Shown piece after piece: positions 18,617 through 28,122 of a stretch of 64,000 nt of DNA (the first letter of the stretch is position 1; the number at the start of each line of letters is the position of its first letter). The stretch covers positions 29,276-93,275 of the forward strand of contig WTGB01000085.1 in NCBI GenBank assembly GCA_011523735.1, written 5' to 3'. The stretch is from Chloroflexota bacterium. GTDB lineage: Bacteria; Chloroflexota; Anaerolineae; Aggregatilineales; Phototrophicaceae. The notes under the pieces were generated by a model. That model saw nothing but the letters and a program-made list of their open reading frames with translations. It was not told the DNA's origin and did not search any database. Position numbers and translations under genes: made by a program.

Positions 18617-20149
18617 GTGGACGACCGCCTGCTGCTGGGCATTGATATCGGAACCTCAAGCTCAAAAGGAGTGCTGGTCTCGTTCGACGGGCAAATCGTG
18701 GCAGAATACTCCGTACCCCACGACTTTGAGATGCCCCAGCCGGGCTGGGCGGAGCAAGACGCCGATGCCGTCTGGTGGCATGATTTCTGCGCCATCTCGC
18801 GCGTTCTGATAGATAGAGCGGATATCGACCCGAACCGCATCGCCGGCGTCGCCTGCAGCGCCATCGCCCCCACCATGCTGCCTCTCGACGAAAACTATCG
18901 TCCCCTGCGCCCCGCCATCCTTTACGGCATCGACACTCGCGCCGGCGCCGAGATCAGCGAATTGACGGAGGCATTAGGCGAAGACACCATGTTCCAGCGC
19001 GCCGGTCATACCCTTTCGGCGCAATCAATCGGTCCCAAGGTGCTCTGGTATCGCCGAAATCAGCCCGAGCTATTCCAGCGCACGCGCAAGATCGTCACCG
19101 CCGCTACCTACCTCGTCTTCCGCCTGACCGATCGCTTCGTCCTCGACAATTATGTCGCGCCTTACTTCACTCCTTTCTTTGATGTCAGCCAGCTGAAATG
19201 GCATGAAGACTGGGTCGAGCGGATCTGCCCGCTGGAGTGGCTGCCGGAGACGGACTGGTCGGTGGAACGCGCGGGCACTGTGACAAAACAAGCAGCGGCG
19301 GAAACCGGCATTCCCGCTGGCACGCCGGTCGCGGTCGGCACAGCCGATGCCCTGGCGGAAGCTGTCGCTGCCGGCGCCACCGCCAATGGCGACCTCATGG
19401 TCATGTACGGCACGACGCTCTTCCTAATCCAAACGACAGCGAAATATCGCCCGCATCGCGATCTCTGGGCATCGGTACATCTGCAGCCCGGCGCGGCCAT
19501 CCTCGCGGCCGGCATGTCGACCTCAGGCGCGCTGCTGCGCTGGTTCCGCGATGAGCTCGGCGCGGAGGAACGCGCGGCCGCCGGGCAGACCGGCGCTGAG
19601 GCCTTTGCGATTCTGGCGGAGTGCGCCGCCCAGACGCCACCGGGGGCTGACGGCTTGATCACACTGCCTTACTTCAGCGGCGAGCGCACTCCCATCAATG
19701 ACGTTCACGCCAAGGGACTCTTCTTCGGCTTGACGCTCAGCCATACTCGCGCCCACCTCTACCGCAGTTGTCTCGAAGGCATCGCCTTTGGTCTGCGCCA
19801 TAATATCGAAACGATGGCGGAGGCCGCTGCCTCCCCACGGCGTCTGATCGCCATAGGCGGCGGCGCGCAGGACGCGCTTTGGCTGCAAACTTGCAGCGAT
19901 GTGACCGGTCTGCCCCAGGACGTCCCGCGGCAGACCATCGGTGCTGCTTATGGCGATGCCTACATCGCGGGCCTGGCGGCTGGCATTTTCAGCGACTTCT
20001 CGCCGCTTGCCGATAGCTGGGTTAAAATCGACCATCGCATAGAGCCGGATCCGTCGAACTCGGCTCTCTACGATGCACTGTATGCGATCTATCGCGACTT
20101 GTATCGCGATACGCGCCGCCATATGTCCAGGCTGTCGCGTCTCACTTGA
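18617..20149 (+). CDS. FGGY-family carbohydrate kinase
   Basis: LLLGIDIGTSSSKGVLV; PGWAEQDADAVWW; ECAAQTPPGADGLITLPYFSGERTP; IAIGGGAQDALWLQTCSDVTG. GTG 18617 preferred to overlapping track start. Confidence 0.92.
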   Translation: MDDRLLLGIDIGTSSSKGVLVSFDGQIVAEYSVPHDFEMPQPGWAEQDADAVWWHDFCAISRVLIDRADIDPNRIAGVACSAIAPTMLPLDENYRPLRPAILYGIDTRAGAEISELTEALGEDTMFQRAGHTLSAQSIGPKVLWYRRNQPELFQRTRKIVTAATYLVFRLTDRFVLDNYVAPYFTPFFDVSQLKWHEDWVERICPLEWLPETDWSVERAGTVTKQAAAETGIPAGTPVAVGTADALAEAVAAGATANGDLMVMYGTTLFLIQTTAKYRPHRDLWASVHLQPGAAILAAGMSTSGALLRWFRDELGAEERAAAGQTGAEAFAILAECAAQTPPGADGLITLPYFSGERTPINDVHAKGLFFGLTLSHTRAHLYRSCLEGIAFGLRHNIETMAEAAASPRRLIAIGGGAQDALWLQTCSDVTGLPQDVPRQTIGAAYGDAYIAGLAAGIFSDFSPLADSWVKIDHRIEPDPSNSALYDALYAIYRDLYRDTRRHMSRLSRLT

Positions 20150-20228
20150 ACGACAAAACATCTTCTTGTAGGCTGTAAGCTTGGCGCATGAGTTGACACT
20201 TGCGGTTAAGCATTGAAAGGAAACCGAA

Positions 20229-20600
20229 ATGGCATCTAAGAGCGCAGCAAAAAAGGATGCCGACAACCTGGCGGCCGTGCTGGACAAGATTCCTCAGATG
20301 TTCGGCGACCACGCGGATGTCGGTCTGCGCTTCCATGAAATCATCATGGAGACCGCGCCGGAGCTCAAACCCAGACTGTGGTACGGCATGCCCGGTTACG
20401 CCCGCAGCCGTAGCGCGCCCGTCCTCGTCTTTATCCGCATGGATGATTATGTGACCTTCGGCACCACTGAGAAAGCGAATATCGTCCTGGAAGAAGGCGC
20501 TTCCGATCAACTCATTCCCAATGCCTGGTTCCTTACTACCGAGTTGGACGAAGCGACCGAAGCCAGAATCGCGGAGATTGTGCGGAGGGGAGTGGGTTGA
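20229..20600 (+). CDS. DUF1801-type protein
   Basis: HEIIMETAPELKPRLWYGMPGYARSRSAPVLVFIRMDDYVTFG pattern. Confidence 0.7.
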   Translation: MASKSAAKKDADNLAAVLDKIPQMFGDHADVGLRFHEIIMETAPELKPRLWYGMPGYARSRSAPVLVFIRMDDYVTFGTTEKANIVLEEGASDQLIPNAWFLTTELDEATEARIAEIVRRGVG

Positions 20601-20697
20601 GGGCGGGCTGTCTGGCTTGTTCACGACGACCCGCAATAGACATCCCCCCGCTTCTCCAGCACAATAGCCCGCGTCGTTGCGCCAGCTAGGAGCCCCC

Positions 20698-21537
20698 ATG
20701 CCTTACGAACCGAATATGTACGACTCGCACATGCACAGTACCCTCTGCAAACATGCCCGCGGTCCCCTGAGCGACTACGCCGCCCAAGCCGAGCGGAAAG
20801 GGCTGCGCGGCATCACCGTCACCTGCCATAGCCCCATGCCCTTCGGCTGGAACCCCAATGTGCGCATGACGGTCAAGCAGTTGCCGCAATATGTCGATAT
20901 GGTGGCGGAAACGCGCGCCGAATACGCCGGGCGCGTCGATGTGCGGCTGGGCTTGGAAAGCGACTACCTGCCCGGTATGGAAAGCTGGCTGGACGACCTG
21001 CACCGCCGCTATGATTTCAGCTACATTCTCGGCTCGGTGCATCCCCAGACCGACGAATACAAATCGCTCTATCTCGAAGGGTCAACCCGCTTGGAATACG
21101 AAAAGAGCTACTTCGAGAATCTCGCCAATGCCGCCGAGAGCGGGCTTTTCGACTGCCTCAGCCATCCTGATATCGTTAAAATCGTGCATCCACAGCAGTA
21201 CAAGGTCGCCGAGCACATGTATACCATCCGCCGCGCCCTCGACCGCATCGCCCGCGCCGGCACAGCTATGGAGTTGAATACCAGCGGCGTCAACAAACCT
21301 TATCGCGAAATGAACCCCGGACCGGAGATCTTGCAGGAGATGGCGCGGCGCAATATCCCCGTCGTCATCGGCTCAGATTCCCACGATGCCCACCGCGTCG
21401 GCGCTGACTTTGACAAAGCCCTGCAAATGCTGCAGAACGCCGGCTACGAGAGCCTGAGTTACTTCATCGACCGCGAACGCCGCGAATTGCGCATCAGCGA
21501 AGTCTTCCTCGCCGAATTGCAGCCCCGCCTGGTTTAG
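20698..21537 (+). CDS. PHP-domain histidinol-phosphatase-like protein
   Basis: DSHMHSTLCKHA metal motif, LGLESDYLPG, ILGSVHP, LSHPDIVK, IGSDSHDAHRVG. Confidence 0.85.
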   Translation: MPYEPNMYDSHMHSTLCKHARGPLSDYAAQAERKGLRGITVTCHSPMPFGWNPNVRMTVKQLPQYVDMVAETRAEYAGRVDVRLGLESDYLPGMESWLDDLHRRYDFSYILGSVHPQTDEYKSLYLEGSTRLEYEKSYFENLANAAESGLFDCLSHPDIVKIVHPQQYKVAEHMYTIRRALDRIARAGTAMELNTSGVNKPYREMNPGPEILQEMARRNIPVVIGSDSHDAHRVGADFDKALQMLQNAGYESLSYFIDRERRELRISEVFLAELQPRLV

Positions 21538-21549
21538 GCTGTTCGACGA

Positions 21550-22863
21550 TCAGTTGTTGTTGTACCAGTCATCGCGATTGAGCGGCAGATCGCCAGCAGC
21601 GCCTTTGCCATCGCGAGACTTGTACAGCAATGCCTGGTGGATCGAGTTGTAGCCGGACTCGAAAACCCAGCGCGCGCCCGCCAGGTAAATCCGCCAGCGC
21701 CGATAGCCAATCGGACCCAGCATGTCCAAAACCTCGTCCGCATGCGCCTCGTACCGCGCCAGCCAATTCTTCAGCGTGAGCGCATAATGCTCCCGCAAGC
21801 TCTCCACATCGCGCACTTCAAAGCCGGCTTTCGCCGCCATATCCAGCACGTAGGCGATATGCTGGCTGTCGCCATCCGGGAAGATGTACTGCTGGACGAA
21901 TGAATCCTTGGCTTGATACTGCGGTACTTTCGGCGCTTGAAACAAGGTAATGCCGTGATTGAGAAAGACCCCGCCCGGTTTGAGCAAGCGGTAGGCTTTC
22001 TTAAAATAGATGCCCAGGTTCTCCCGTCCCACATGCTCGACCATGCCGACGCTGACGATCTTGTCGAAGCCTTTGCTCTCATCGACATTCCGGTAATCCA
22101 GCAGCTCCGCCTGGCAACGGTCGGAAAGTCCCGCCTGTTCGATCCTTTCGTTCGCCAGCGCCAATTGCTTTTCCGCCAGTGTGATACCCAGCGCCTCGAC
22201 CCCGTAATGCTCCGCCGCGTGCATAATCAGCGCGCCCCAGCCGCAGCCGATATCCAGCAGGCGGTCGCCCGGCTCCAGGCGCAATTTGCGGCAGATATAA
22301 TCCAGCTTGCGGCTCTGTGCGGCGTCGATGCTTTCCTCCGGGTCTTTGAAATAGGCGCAGGAATAGACCATCTTCTCGTCAAGCCAAAGCTGATAAAACT
22401 CGTTGGAGACATCGTAGTGGTACTGAATCGCCTGCATATCGCGGTTGACCGAGTGCTTCTGCCCCGAAATATGCGCGATCTGAGTATTGCTGCCGGGATC
22501 GCGGGAGGGCAAGCGGAGCAGCTTCGGCGCAAAGCGCAGCGTATCGCTCAAGCTCCAGCCTTCCCACAGGTAGCGCGCCAGGTCAATCGCCGCGTATAAT
22601 TCGCCTTCGATCTCGAAGTCGCCGAACATGTACGCTTCGCCCAGCTTCCGCTCCGTCGGCGGGAAGAACATCCGGCGCAGCGCTGATGGACCCGTGAGTA
22701 CAATCGTGAATTGATGTTCGCTGCTGCCCTGCGGCTCCCAGACTGTGCCCTCCCATAAGCGAATGGCGAAATCGCGACCCGGATAATCGGCAAACACCGC
22801 GTTGAGCAGATCCAGCGTGTTTGTCACATGACTATCGCGCGTCATGACTCGTGCATCAACCAT
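21550..22863 (-). CDS. Cyclopropane-fatty-acyl-phospholipid synthase family methyltransferase
   Basis: YHYDVSNEFYQLWLDEKMVYSCAYF; DRLLDIGCGWGALIMHAAEHYGVEALGITL; SVGMVEHVGRENL. Confidence 0.95.
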   Translation of the reverse strand: MVDARVMTRDSHVTNTLDLLNAVFADYPGRDFAIRLWEGTVWEPQGSSEHQFTIVLTGPSALRRMFFPPTERKLGEAYMFGDFEIEGELYAAIDLARYLWEGWSLSDTLRFAPKLLRLPSRDPGSNTQIAHISGQKHSVNRDMQAIQYHYDVSNEFYQLWLDEKMVYSCAYFKDPEESIDAAQSRKLDYICRKLRLEPGDRLLDIGCGWGALIMHAAEHYGVEALGITLAEKQLALANERIEQAGLSDRCQAELLDYRNVDESKGFDKIVSVGMVEHVGRENLGIYFKKAYRLLKPGGVFLNHGITLFQAPKVPQYQAKDSFVQQYIFPDGDSQHIAYVLDMAAKAGFEVRDVESLREHYALTLKNWLARYEAHADEVLDMLGPIGYRRWRIYLAGARWVFESGYNSIHQALLYKSRDGKGAAGDLPLNRDDWYNNN

Positions 22864-23033
22864 TGCTGACCTCCTTCTTCCACTCTGCCGGGGAACGGCG
22901 GCGGCTGGGAACAAACAAATTCCACTCCAGATTATTTTGCGCGCCATTATAACAACATCAGCAACGATGTGCGAAACCTGTTCGTATACTGCCATATAAC
23001 GAAGCGTCCACACCGACCGTCTGGCACTGATGA

Positions 23034-23687
23034 ATGCCCGCAGCCTATCCAGTTGCTGAACCGCATCTGCTTGTCATCGCGGATAACATCCTGAGCCGGG
23101 CCGGCTTGACCGCCCTGCTTGAAGAGCGCGGCTGCCTCGTCCTGGCGCAGGTCGATGGCGCGCAACTCCAGCAGCATATCGATCTGCACGAGCCGGACGC
23201 GCTAGTCGTCGACCTGGGCTGGGATAGCGAACTCATGCGCCGCCGTCTGATAGAGCTCGAGCCGGACCTGCCTCTCCTGGCGCTCGTCGCCGCTGACGAT
23301 GCTTCGTCGCTGTCATCGCTGTTGGGTGCATTGCGCCTCTTCCCACAATTCGCCTTGCTCTTGCGCGATTGCGAGCCCGATGCCATCATCGCTGCCCTCG
23401 AAGCGCTCGCCGCCGGCTTAACCGTCATCGACCCTCGCCTGACTGCCTTGCTCTCCGCCCAGGACCGACCACCGCAAGACCCGCTGCTCAGTCCCTTGAC
23501 CGCGCGGGAAAATGAAGTCCTTCAACTCCTGGCGCGGGGTTTAACCAATCGCGCTATCGGACTCGAGCTGGGCATCACCCAGCACACGGTCAAATTCCAC
23601 GTCAACGCGATCATGGGCAAGCTGGACGCCCAAAGCCGAACCGAAGCTGTCGTCCGCGCCACGCAACTCGGCATGATTGTGCTCTGA
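23034..23687 (+). CDS. LuxR-family response regulator with degenerate receiver
   Basis: C-terminal HTH LTARENEVLQLLARGLTNRAIGLELGITQHTVKFHVNAIMGKL; divergent N-terminal receiver. Confidence 0.85.
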   Translation: MPAAYPVAEPHLLVIADNILSRAGLTALLEERGCLVLAQVDGAQLQQHIDLHEPDALVVDLGWDSELMRRRLIELEPDLPLLALVAADDASSLSSLLGALRLFPQFALLLRDCEPDAIIAALEALAAGLTVIDPRLTALLSAQDRPPQDPLLSPLTARENEVLQLLARGLTNRAIGLELGITQHTVKFHVNAIMGKLDAQSRTEAVVRATQLGMIVL

Positions 23688-23761
23688 GCGGCGGGCATGC
23701 CGAAACTGCGCGACTTGTGGCAAGATAGGCGCTGTGGGTTATCGTCTGGCAGGTCTCGCCT

Positions 23762-24781
23762 ATGAAAGCACTGGTCACCGGCGCCACTGGTTTCGTCGGC
23801 TCACATCTCGTCCGCCAACTTACTGACGCCGGTCATGCCGTCCGAATTCTCTACCGCTCCCAGTCCAAGCTGAGTCAATTGGCTCCTCTCGACTTCGACG
23901 CGGTTCAAGGCACTCTCGCCGATGAGGCCGCGCTTGAGCGCGCTTGCGCCGGCTGTGACATCCTTTTCCATGTGGCCGCCAAAGCCGACTACTGGAAAGA
24001 TGACGATCGCGACGCTCTCTGGCAGATCAATGTCGAAGGCACGCGGAATATCCTCGCCGCCGCCAAAGCCGCTGGGCTGGGGCGGGTTATCTTCACCAGT
24101 AGCGCTTCAACTATCGGCATCCGCCCCGGTCCCGAACCCGCCGACGAAAGCGATGCTTTCAACCTGCCGCCCGAGCGCTTCTATTACGCCTATACCAAGT
24201 GGAAAGCGGAAGAAATTGTCGCCGAGTTCGTCGCTAATGGTATGGATATCGTAACCCTTAACCCGGCGGTCATCATTGGACCGGGTGATGTCAACGCCAT
24301 CTCGGGCAGCTTCATCATCGAGACGGCGCGTTACCAATGGCTCGTGCCCATGTCATCCGGCGGCTTGTCGGTCATTGATGTGCGCGATGTCGCCCGCGCC
24401 CACCTCAAAGCCATTGAGCGCGGCAAAAGCGGCGAACGCTACATCCTCAGCGCCGCTAACCTGTCCTACCGCCAGTGGTTCGGGCTGATCGCCGCTGCTT
24501 GCAATGTACGCCCGCCTCTGTTCTCAACGCCCGACCCCCTGCTGGAGCCGATCGCTCGCTTCATCGAATTGCTGCGCCGTCTGGGTATCCAGACGCCGAT
24601 GGACGCGGACCAGACTCGGCTCGGCAAATTCCATGTCACCTTCGACCCCCGCAAAGCCCACCGCGAGTTAGGTCCGCCGGAAATCGACATCGAGACCAGC
24701 CTGCGCGACACTTTCGCCTGGTATCAGCAGCATGGCTATATCAAACCGGACCTGCTGACGCGCTTGATCGGCCTGCTCTAG
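23762..24781 (+). CDS. NAD-dependent epimerase/dehydratase (extended SDR, HpnA-like)
   Basis: MKALVTGATGFVGSHLVRQL; YAYTKWKAEE; NPAVIIGPGDVN. Confidence 0.9.
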   Translation: MKALVTGATGFVGSHLVRQLTDAGHAVRILYRSQSKLSQLAPLDFDAVQGTLADEAALERACAGCDILFHVAAKADYWKDDDRDALWQINVEGTRNILAAAKAAGLGRVIFTSSASTIGIRPGPEPADESDAFNLPPERFYYAYTKWKAEEIVAEFVANGMDIVTLNPAVIIGPGDVNAISGSFIIETARYQWLVPMSSGGLSVIDVRDVARAHLKAIERGKSGERYILSAANLSYRQWFGLIAAACNVRPPLFSTPDPLLEPIARFIELLRRLGIQTPMDADQTRLGKFHVTFDPRKAHRELGPPEIDIETSLRDTFAWYQQHGYIKPDLLTRLIGLL

Positions 24782-25451
24782 CCGCGCTCGCCCGTCTGAC
24801 CAAGTCCTCAAATAGCGGCAGCGCCCGCTCCAGCATGCGCTCCGGATGAAACTGCACCGCGATGATCCGCCCGTCGGCCGATTCAATCGCTTCGATCAGA
24901 CCATCCCCTGACCGCGCCGACACCCGTAAGCTCGCGCCCACCTCCGCGATCGCTTGTATATGATGTGAATTGGTCATCATCAGATCTGTCCCCAGGATCG
25001 CGCGCAAATGACTCTCACCTGCGATCTGGATCTGGTGCTCCGACCCGCCGCGCTCGGCGCTGTGCGCGTCAGAGGCCGCCTGAGCCTGCGCATCGGCATA
25101 GATCCTGCCGCCCGCCAGGGCGTTGGCAAATTGCATACCATAACAGATACCGAGGAAAGGCCGGTCCGTCATCGCGTTATAGATCAAAGCATCACTGCGA
25201 TCGCGGCGCTCATCCACCGCCGGCAAGTCCACCGGCAGTTCGCCGATCAAGCCGCGTGTGATGCCCGGACCGCCGGTGATGATCAAACCATCCAGCACCG
25301 CCGCGATTGCCCGCGCCGTCTCTTGGTGTTCAATTATGGGGACCACTATGGGTATGCCGCCAGCCGCCTCTACCGCCCGCGCGTAACGACTGTCGAGCGT
25401 CTGCCGCCCGCCTTCGAGACTCATAGTGATGCCGATGCGCGGTCCGCTCAT
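24741..25451 (-). CDS. Gamma-glutamyl-gamma-aminobutyrate hydrolase family (class I GATase, C26)
   Basis: LDGLIITGGPGI, PFLGICYGMQFANALAGG, IIAVQFHPE. Convergent, 41-nt overlap with upstream epimerase. Confidence 0.88.
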   Translation of the reverse strand: MSGPRIGITMSLEGGRQTLDSRYARAVEAAGGIPIVVPIIEHQETARAIAAVLDGLIITGGPGITRGLIGELPVDLPAVDERRDRSDALIYNAMTDRPFLGICYGMQFANALAGGRIYADAQAQAASDAHSAERGGSEHQIQIAGESHLRAILGTDLMMTNSHHIQAIAEVGASLRVSARSGDGLIEAIESADGRIIAVQFHPERMLERALPLFEDLVRRASAARAGRSSASAGPV

Positions 25452-25460
25452 GGCAGTCAG

Positions 25461-25964
25461 CTAGTGGGGCAGGTAGGGCACGTCATTCATGCTGCCGACG
25501 AACTCCGGCAGTTTGCGCTGTCCCAAGATCTGTCGAATCGCGTGCGCCTCGCCCAGATGGAACCAGTAATGATAAATCACGCGCTGCAGCATCGTGCCGA
25601 TGGACTCGTCCAGGGGTTCGCCTTTCCACTGAAATTGCTCCTGCAACTTCTCGCTGGTCAGCGTGTCGAGAAATATATCAGCATTTGCGGTAATCTCATG
25701 CCAGGCAGCCCACATGTCATCGAGCTTGGGCGCGGAGGGCGGGCTGCCGGGCGCGCAGACTTTGCGCAAGTCCGGCTGAACGACCTTGCCTTGCGCCAAA
25801 AACACAAAGACATTGTTCTCATGGGTGGCGAGATGCCCGATGATCCAACTGATGCAATTCATCTGCCCATGCCGCGTGTAGGCGTCTTGCAGGCTGATGC
25901 CATCGAGGCAGCGCAGAAATTCCCGCCGCGTAAATCGCAACTGCTCCACCAGTGGATGCGCCAT
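25461..25964 (-). CDS. DinB-family protein
   Basis: Four-helix DinB-like pattern: CISWIIGHLATHENNVFVFL ... VIYHYWFHLGEAHAIRQILGQ. Confidence 0.75.
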   Translation of the reverse strand: MAHPLVEQLRFTRREFLRCLDGISLQDAYTRHGQMNCISWIIGHLATHENNVFVFLAQGKVVQPDLRKVCAPGSPPSAPKLDDMWAAWHEITANADIFLDTLTSEKLQEQFQWKGEPLDESIGTMLQRVIYHYWFHLGEAHAIRQILGQRKLPEFVGSMNDVPYLPH

Positions 25965-26033
25965 AGTTCACTCCTGGGTTTTTCAGTCCCGTTCTCTTAG
26001 ACGATGATTGTGCCCGGTCACCGCCGCCGCGAG

Positions 26034-27386
26034 CTAGCAACAGTTGCCTTCCGGTACGCGCGGCGCCAGCGCAATCTCCCCGAGAGAAACCAGTTGCGGT
26101 CCCAGGTTGACTGGATCACAGCAGATATCGCCATTGGCATAATCCGTGACGCACACGCCCGTCTCCGGCAGATTCAATTGCACATCGCGGGCCGCTTCCC
26201 AATCGCCGCAGAGCGCCGCTGTCACGGACCGCGCTTGCTCATAACCAGTGGCCAGCAAGAAGGTCGGCGCCCGTCCGTAGCTCTTCATGCCGATGATGTA
26301 GAAATCCTTCTCCGGCTGCCGCAACTCCGCTTCGCCATGGGGCCGCACGGTCCCGCAGCTGTGCAGATTCGGGTCAATCAGCGGCGCCAGCGCGCGGCTG
26401 CTTTCCACCGCCGGATCGAGGTTCAGCCGCAGCTCTCCCAACATCGCCAAGTCAGGTCGCGCCCCGGTGCAAGCAATGATTTCATCGGCGTAGACGCTGC
26501 TTTCGACGCCATTCTTATCACCGATCACCCGCAGCCCGTCGCCCGGGGCCACAACTCGTCCGATGCGGAAAGGCGCCGCAATCTCTAATGCGCCGGCCTC
26601 GACGGCGGCCTTGATCCGCAAGCCCAGTTGACCGCGGGCTTTTAAGGCGTCATTCTCGCCGCCGCCATAGACCTTCCGCAAATTGTCCCCGCGCATCACC
26701 CAGACGATCTCCGTTGCCGGTTCTTCGGTTCTCAAGCTCATCAAGTCAAGCAGGCAGTTGATGGCGGAATGTCCGCTGCCGACCACCATCACGCGCCGCC
26801 CGGCATAACGGGGGCGGTCAGACCCTTTGACATCCGGCATCCCGTAGGCGATGCGCCCGCTTAGGTGGATCTCGCCGAGGGCTGGCAGTCCATTGGCGCC
26901 CAGGGGATTCAGCTTGCGCCAGGTACCCGAGGCGTCAATCACCGCGCGGGCCTCAACCAGCGACTCCTCGCCGTCCGCCGTAAGCGTATGCAGTTGAAAT
27001 GCCGCCTGAGCGCGCCCGCTATCCTTCACTTTGTCGCGGTGACGCCGGCTGACAGCGGTTACGCGCGCGCCTGTGCGAATCACCGCGCGCATCGCCGGCA
27101 ATTCAGCCAGGGGACGCAGGTAGCTTTCGTAGAGTTCCGCGCCATTGGGCAACTCATCGGCGGGCGGCATCAGCCAGCCGGTGCCTTCCAACAGCCGGAC
27201 CGAGGCGCTGTCCACGTTGAATTGCCAGGGCGAGAACATGCGCACATGCCCCCAGTCCAGCACGCTGGCGCCGACCGTTTCGCCCGCTTCAAAGAGCGCC
27301 ACGTTTTGACGCCGCTCCAGCAGATGGGCCGCCGCCGCCAAACCAACAGGTCCCCCGCCAATTATCGCCACCGGCAACTGCGTCAT
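26034..27386 (-). CDS. FAD/NAD(P)-dependent oxidoreductase with Cys-rich C-terminal tail
   Basis: MTQLPVAIIGGGPVGLAAAAHLLERRQNVALFEAG; RRVMVVGSGHSAINCLLDLM; tail GVCVTDYANGDICCDPVNLGPQLVSLGEIALAPRVPEGNCC. Confidence 0.85.
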   Translation of the reverse strand: MTQLPVAIIGGGPVGLAAAAHLLERRQNVALFEAGETVGASVLDWGHVRMFSPWQFNVDSASVRLLEGTGWLMPPADELPNGAELYESYLRPLAELPAMRAVIRTGARVTAVSRRHRDKVKDSGRAQAAFQLHTLTADGEESLVEARAVIDASGTWRKLNPLGANGLPALGEIHLSGRIAYGMPDVKGSDRPRYAGRRVMVVGSGHSAINCLLDLMSLRTEEPATEIVWVMRGDNLRKVYGGGENDALKARGQLGLRIKAAVEAGALEIAAPFRIGRVVAPGDGLRVIGDKNGVESSVYADEIIACTGARPDLAMLGELRLNLDPAVESSRALAPLIDPNLHSCGTVRPHGEAELRQPEKDFYIIGMKSYGRAPTFLLATGYEQARSVTAALCGDWEAARDVQLNLPETGVCVTDYANGDICCDPVNLGPQLVSLGEIALAPRVPEGNCC

Positions 27387-27620
27387 AGCTTCATTCCCTT
27401 CCCGTTCTTGCGCTTTGCGAGTAATAACACTGATGTCTTGAGTTGCTTGAAGTCTTACTTCGCGTCCAGCATCATCTGCCGGGCTTGTCGGAAATTCCAT
27501 TAGCAGCGCCGGTAAATGATCCCGCGATATAGATCGCTGACAGCCATAGGTCTCGGCAAGAGAAGCCAGAGATGCTTTGCCATTGTCTGCGTCCTGTCAA
27601 GGTCATGTCACTCCGATGCA

Positions 27621-27660
27621 AAGGACAGAAAAGGACTAGAAAGGACAAAAAAGGAGCACA
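27621..27660. repeat. 10-bp-phased direct repeat array (AAGGACNNNN)
   Basis: AAGGACAGAA AAGGACTAGA AAGGACAAAA AAGGAGCACA in exact 10-bp register; further AAGGAC at 27684-27689. Confidence 0.75.
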
Positions 27661-28000
27661 AAAGTACACCATTGGCATACATAAAGGACAGCTTTTTATA
27701 TAAACAAAAAACTTACAGCTCAATCTATATCTATACAGTATGGATACAGCGACATTTTGGAGACTGAACAATGGATTTTGAGCAGTAAAGGTTTGTATCT
27801 GGGTTGGTAAGGGCATGTTTTCGGGTTAGATTTTGGATGGGCGATTTGGGGTTCATAGTGACAGGGTAGCAGAAATCGGAGTGGCATAGGCGACTGTATG
27901 TTCTCGTATTGGAGAATTCAAACTATTCGAATTCAGCACAGAAGCGGGCTAGCCAAGGGGGCGTCCGAACCGAAGTTCATCTGTAAAGTGGGCGAGCCAA

Positions 28001-28027
28001 GGGTCGCGTAGACAGTCACCAGGCCGC
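28001..28027 (+). repeat. Dispersed repeat family B, copy 1
   Basis: GGGTCGCGTAGACAGTCACCAGGCCGCC-type unit. Confidence 0.6.
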
Positions 28028-28094
28028 CGGTTGCGTGGTGAGCTAAACCGGGTGAATGCGTATTAGATTTGCGGGCGACTCACAGGGGGCGCGT

Positions 28095-28122
28095 GGGTCG
28101 CGTAGACACCCACTAGGCCGCC
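28095..28122 (+). repeat. Dispersed repeat family B, copy 2
   Basis: GGGTCGCGTAGACACCCACTAGGCCGCC. Confidence 0.6.

Noticed and set aside
27621-27660. Phased repeat array considered as a CRISPR
   Set aside because: Repeat is 6 nt with 4-nt spacers, far too short; no cas genes in the window.
27472-27816. 114-aa and 83-aa ORFs in the A-rich island
   Set aside because: No initiation signal, no recognisable domain, composition driven by the repeat array and AT bias; not supported as genes.
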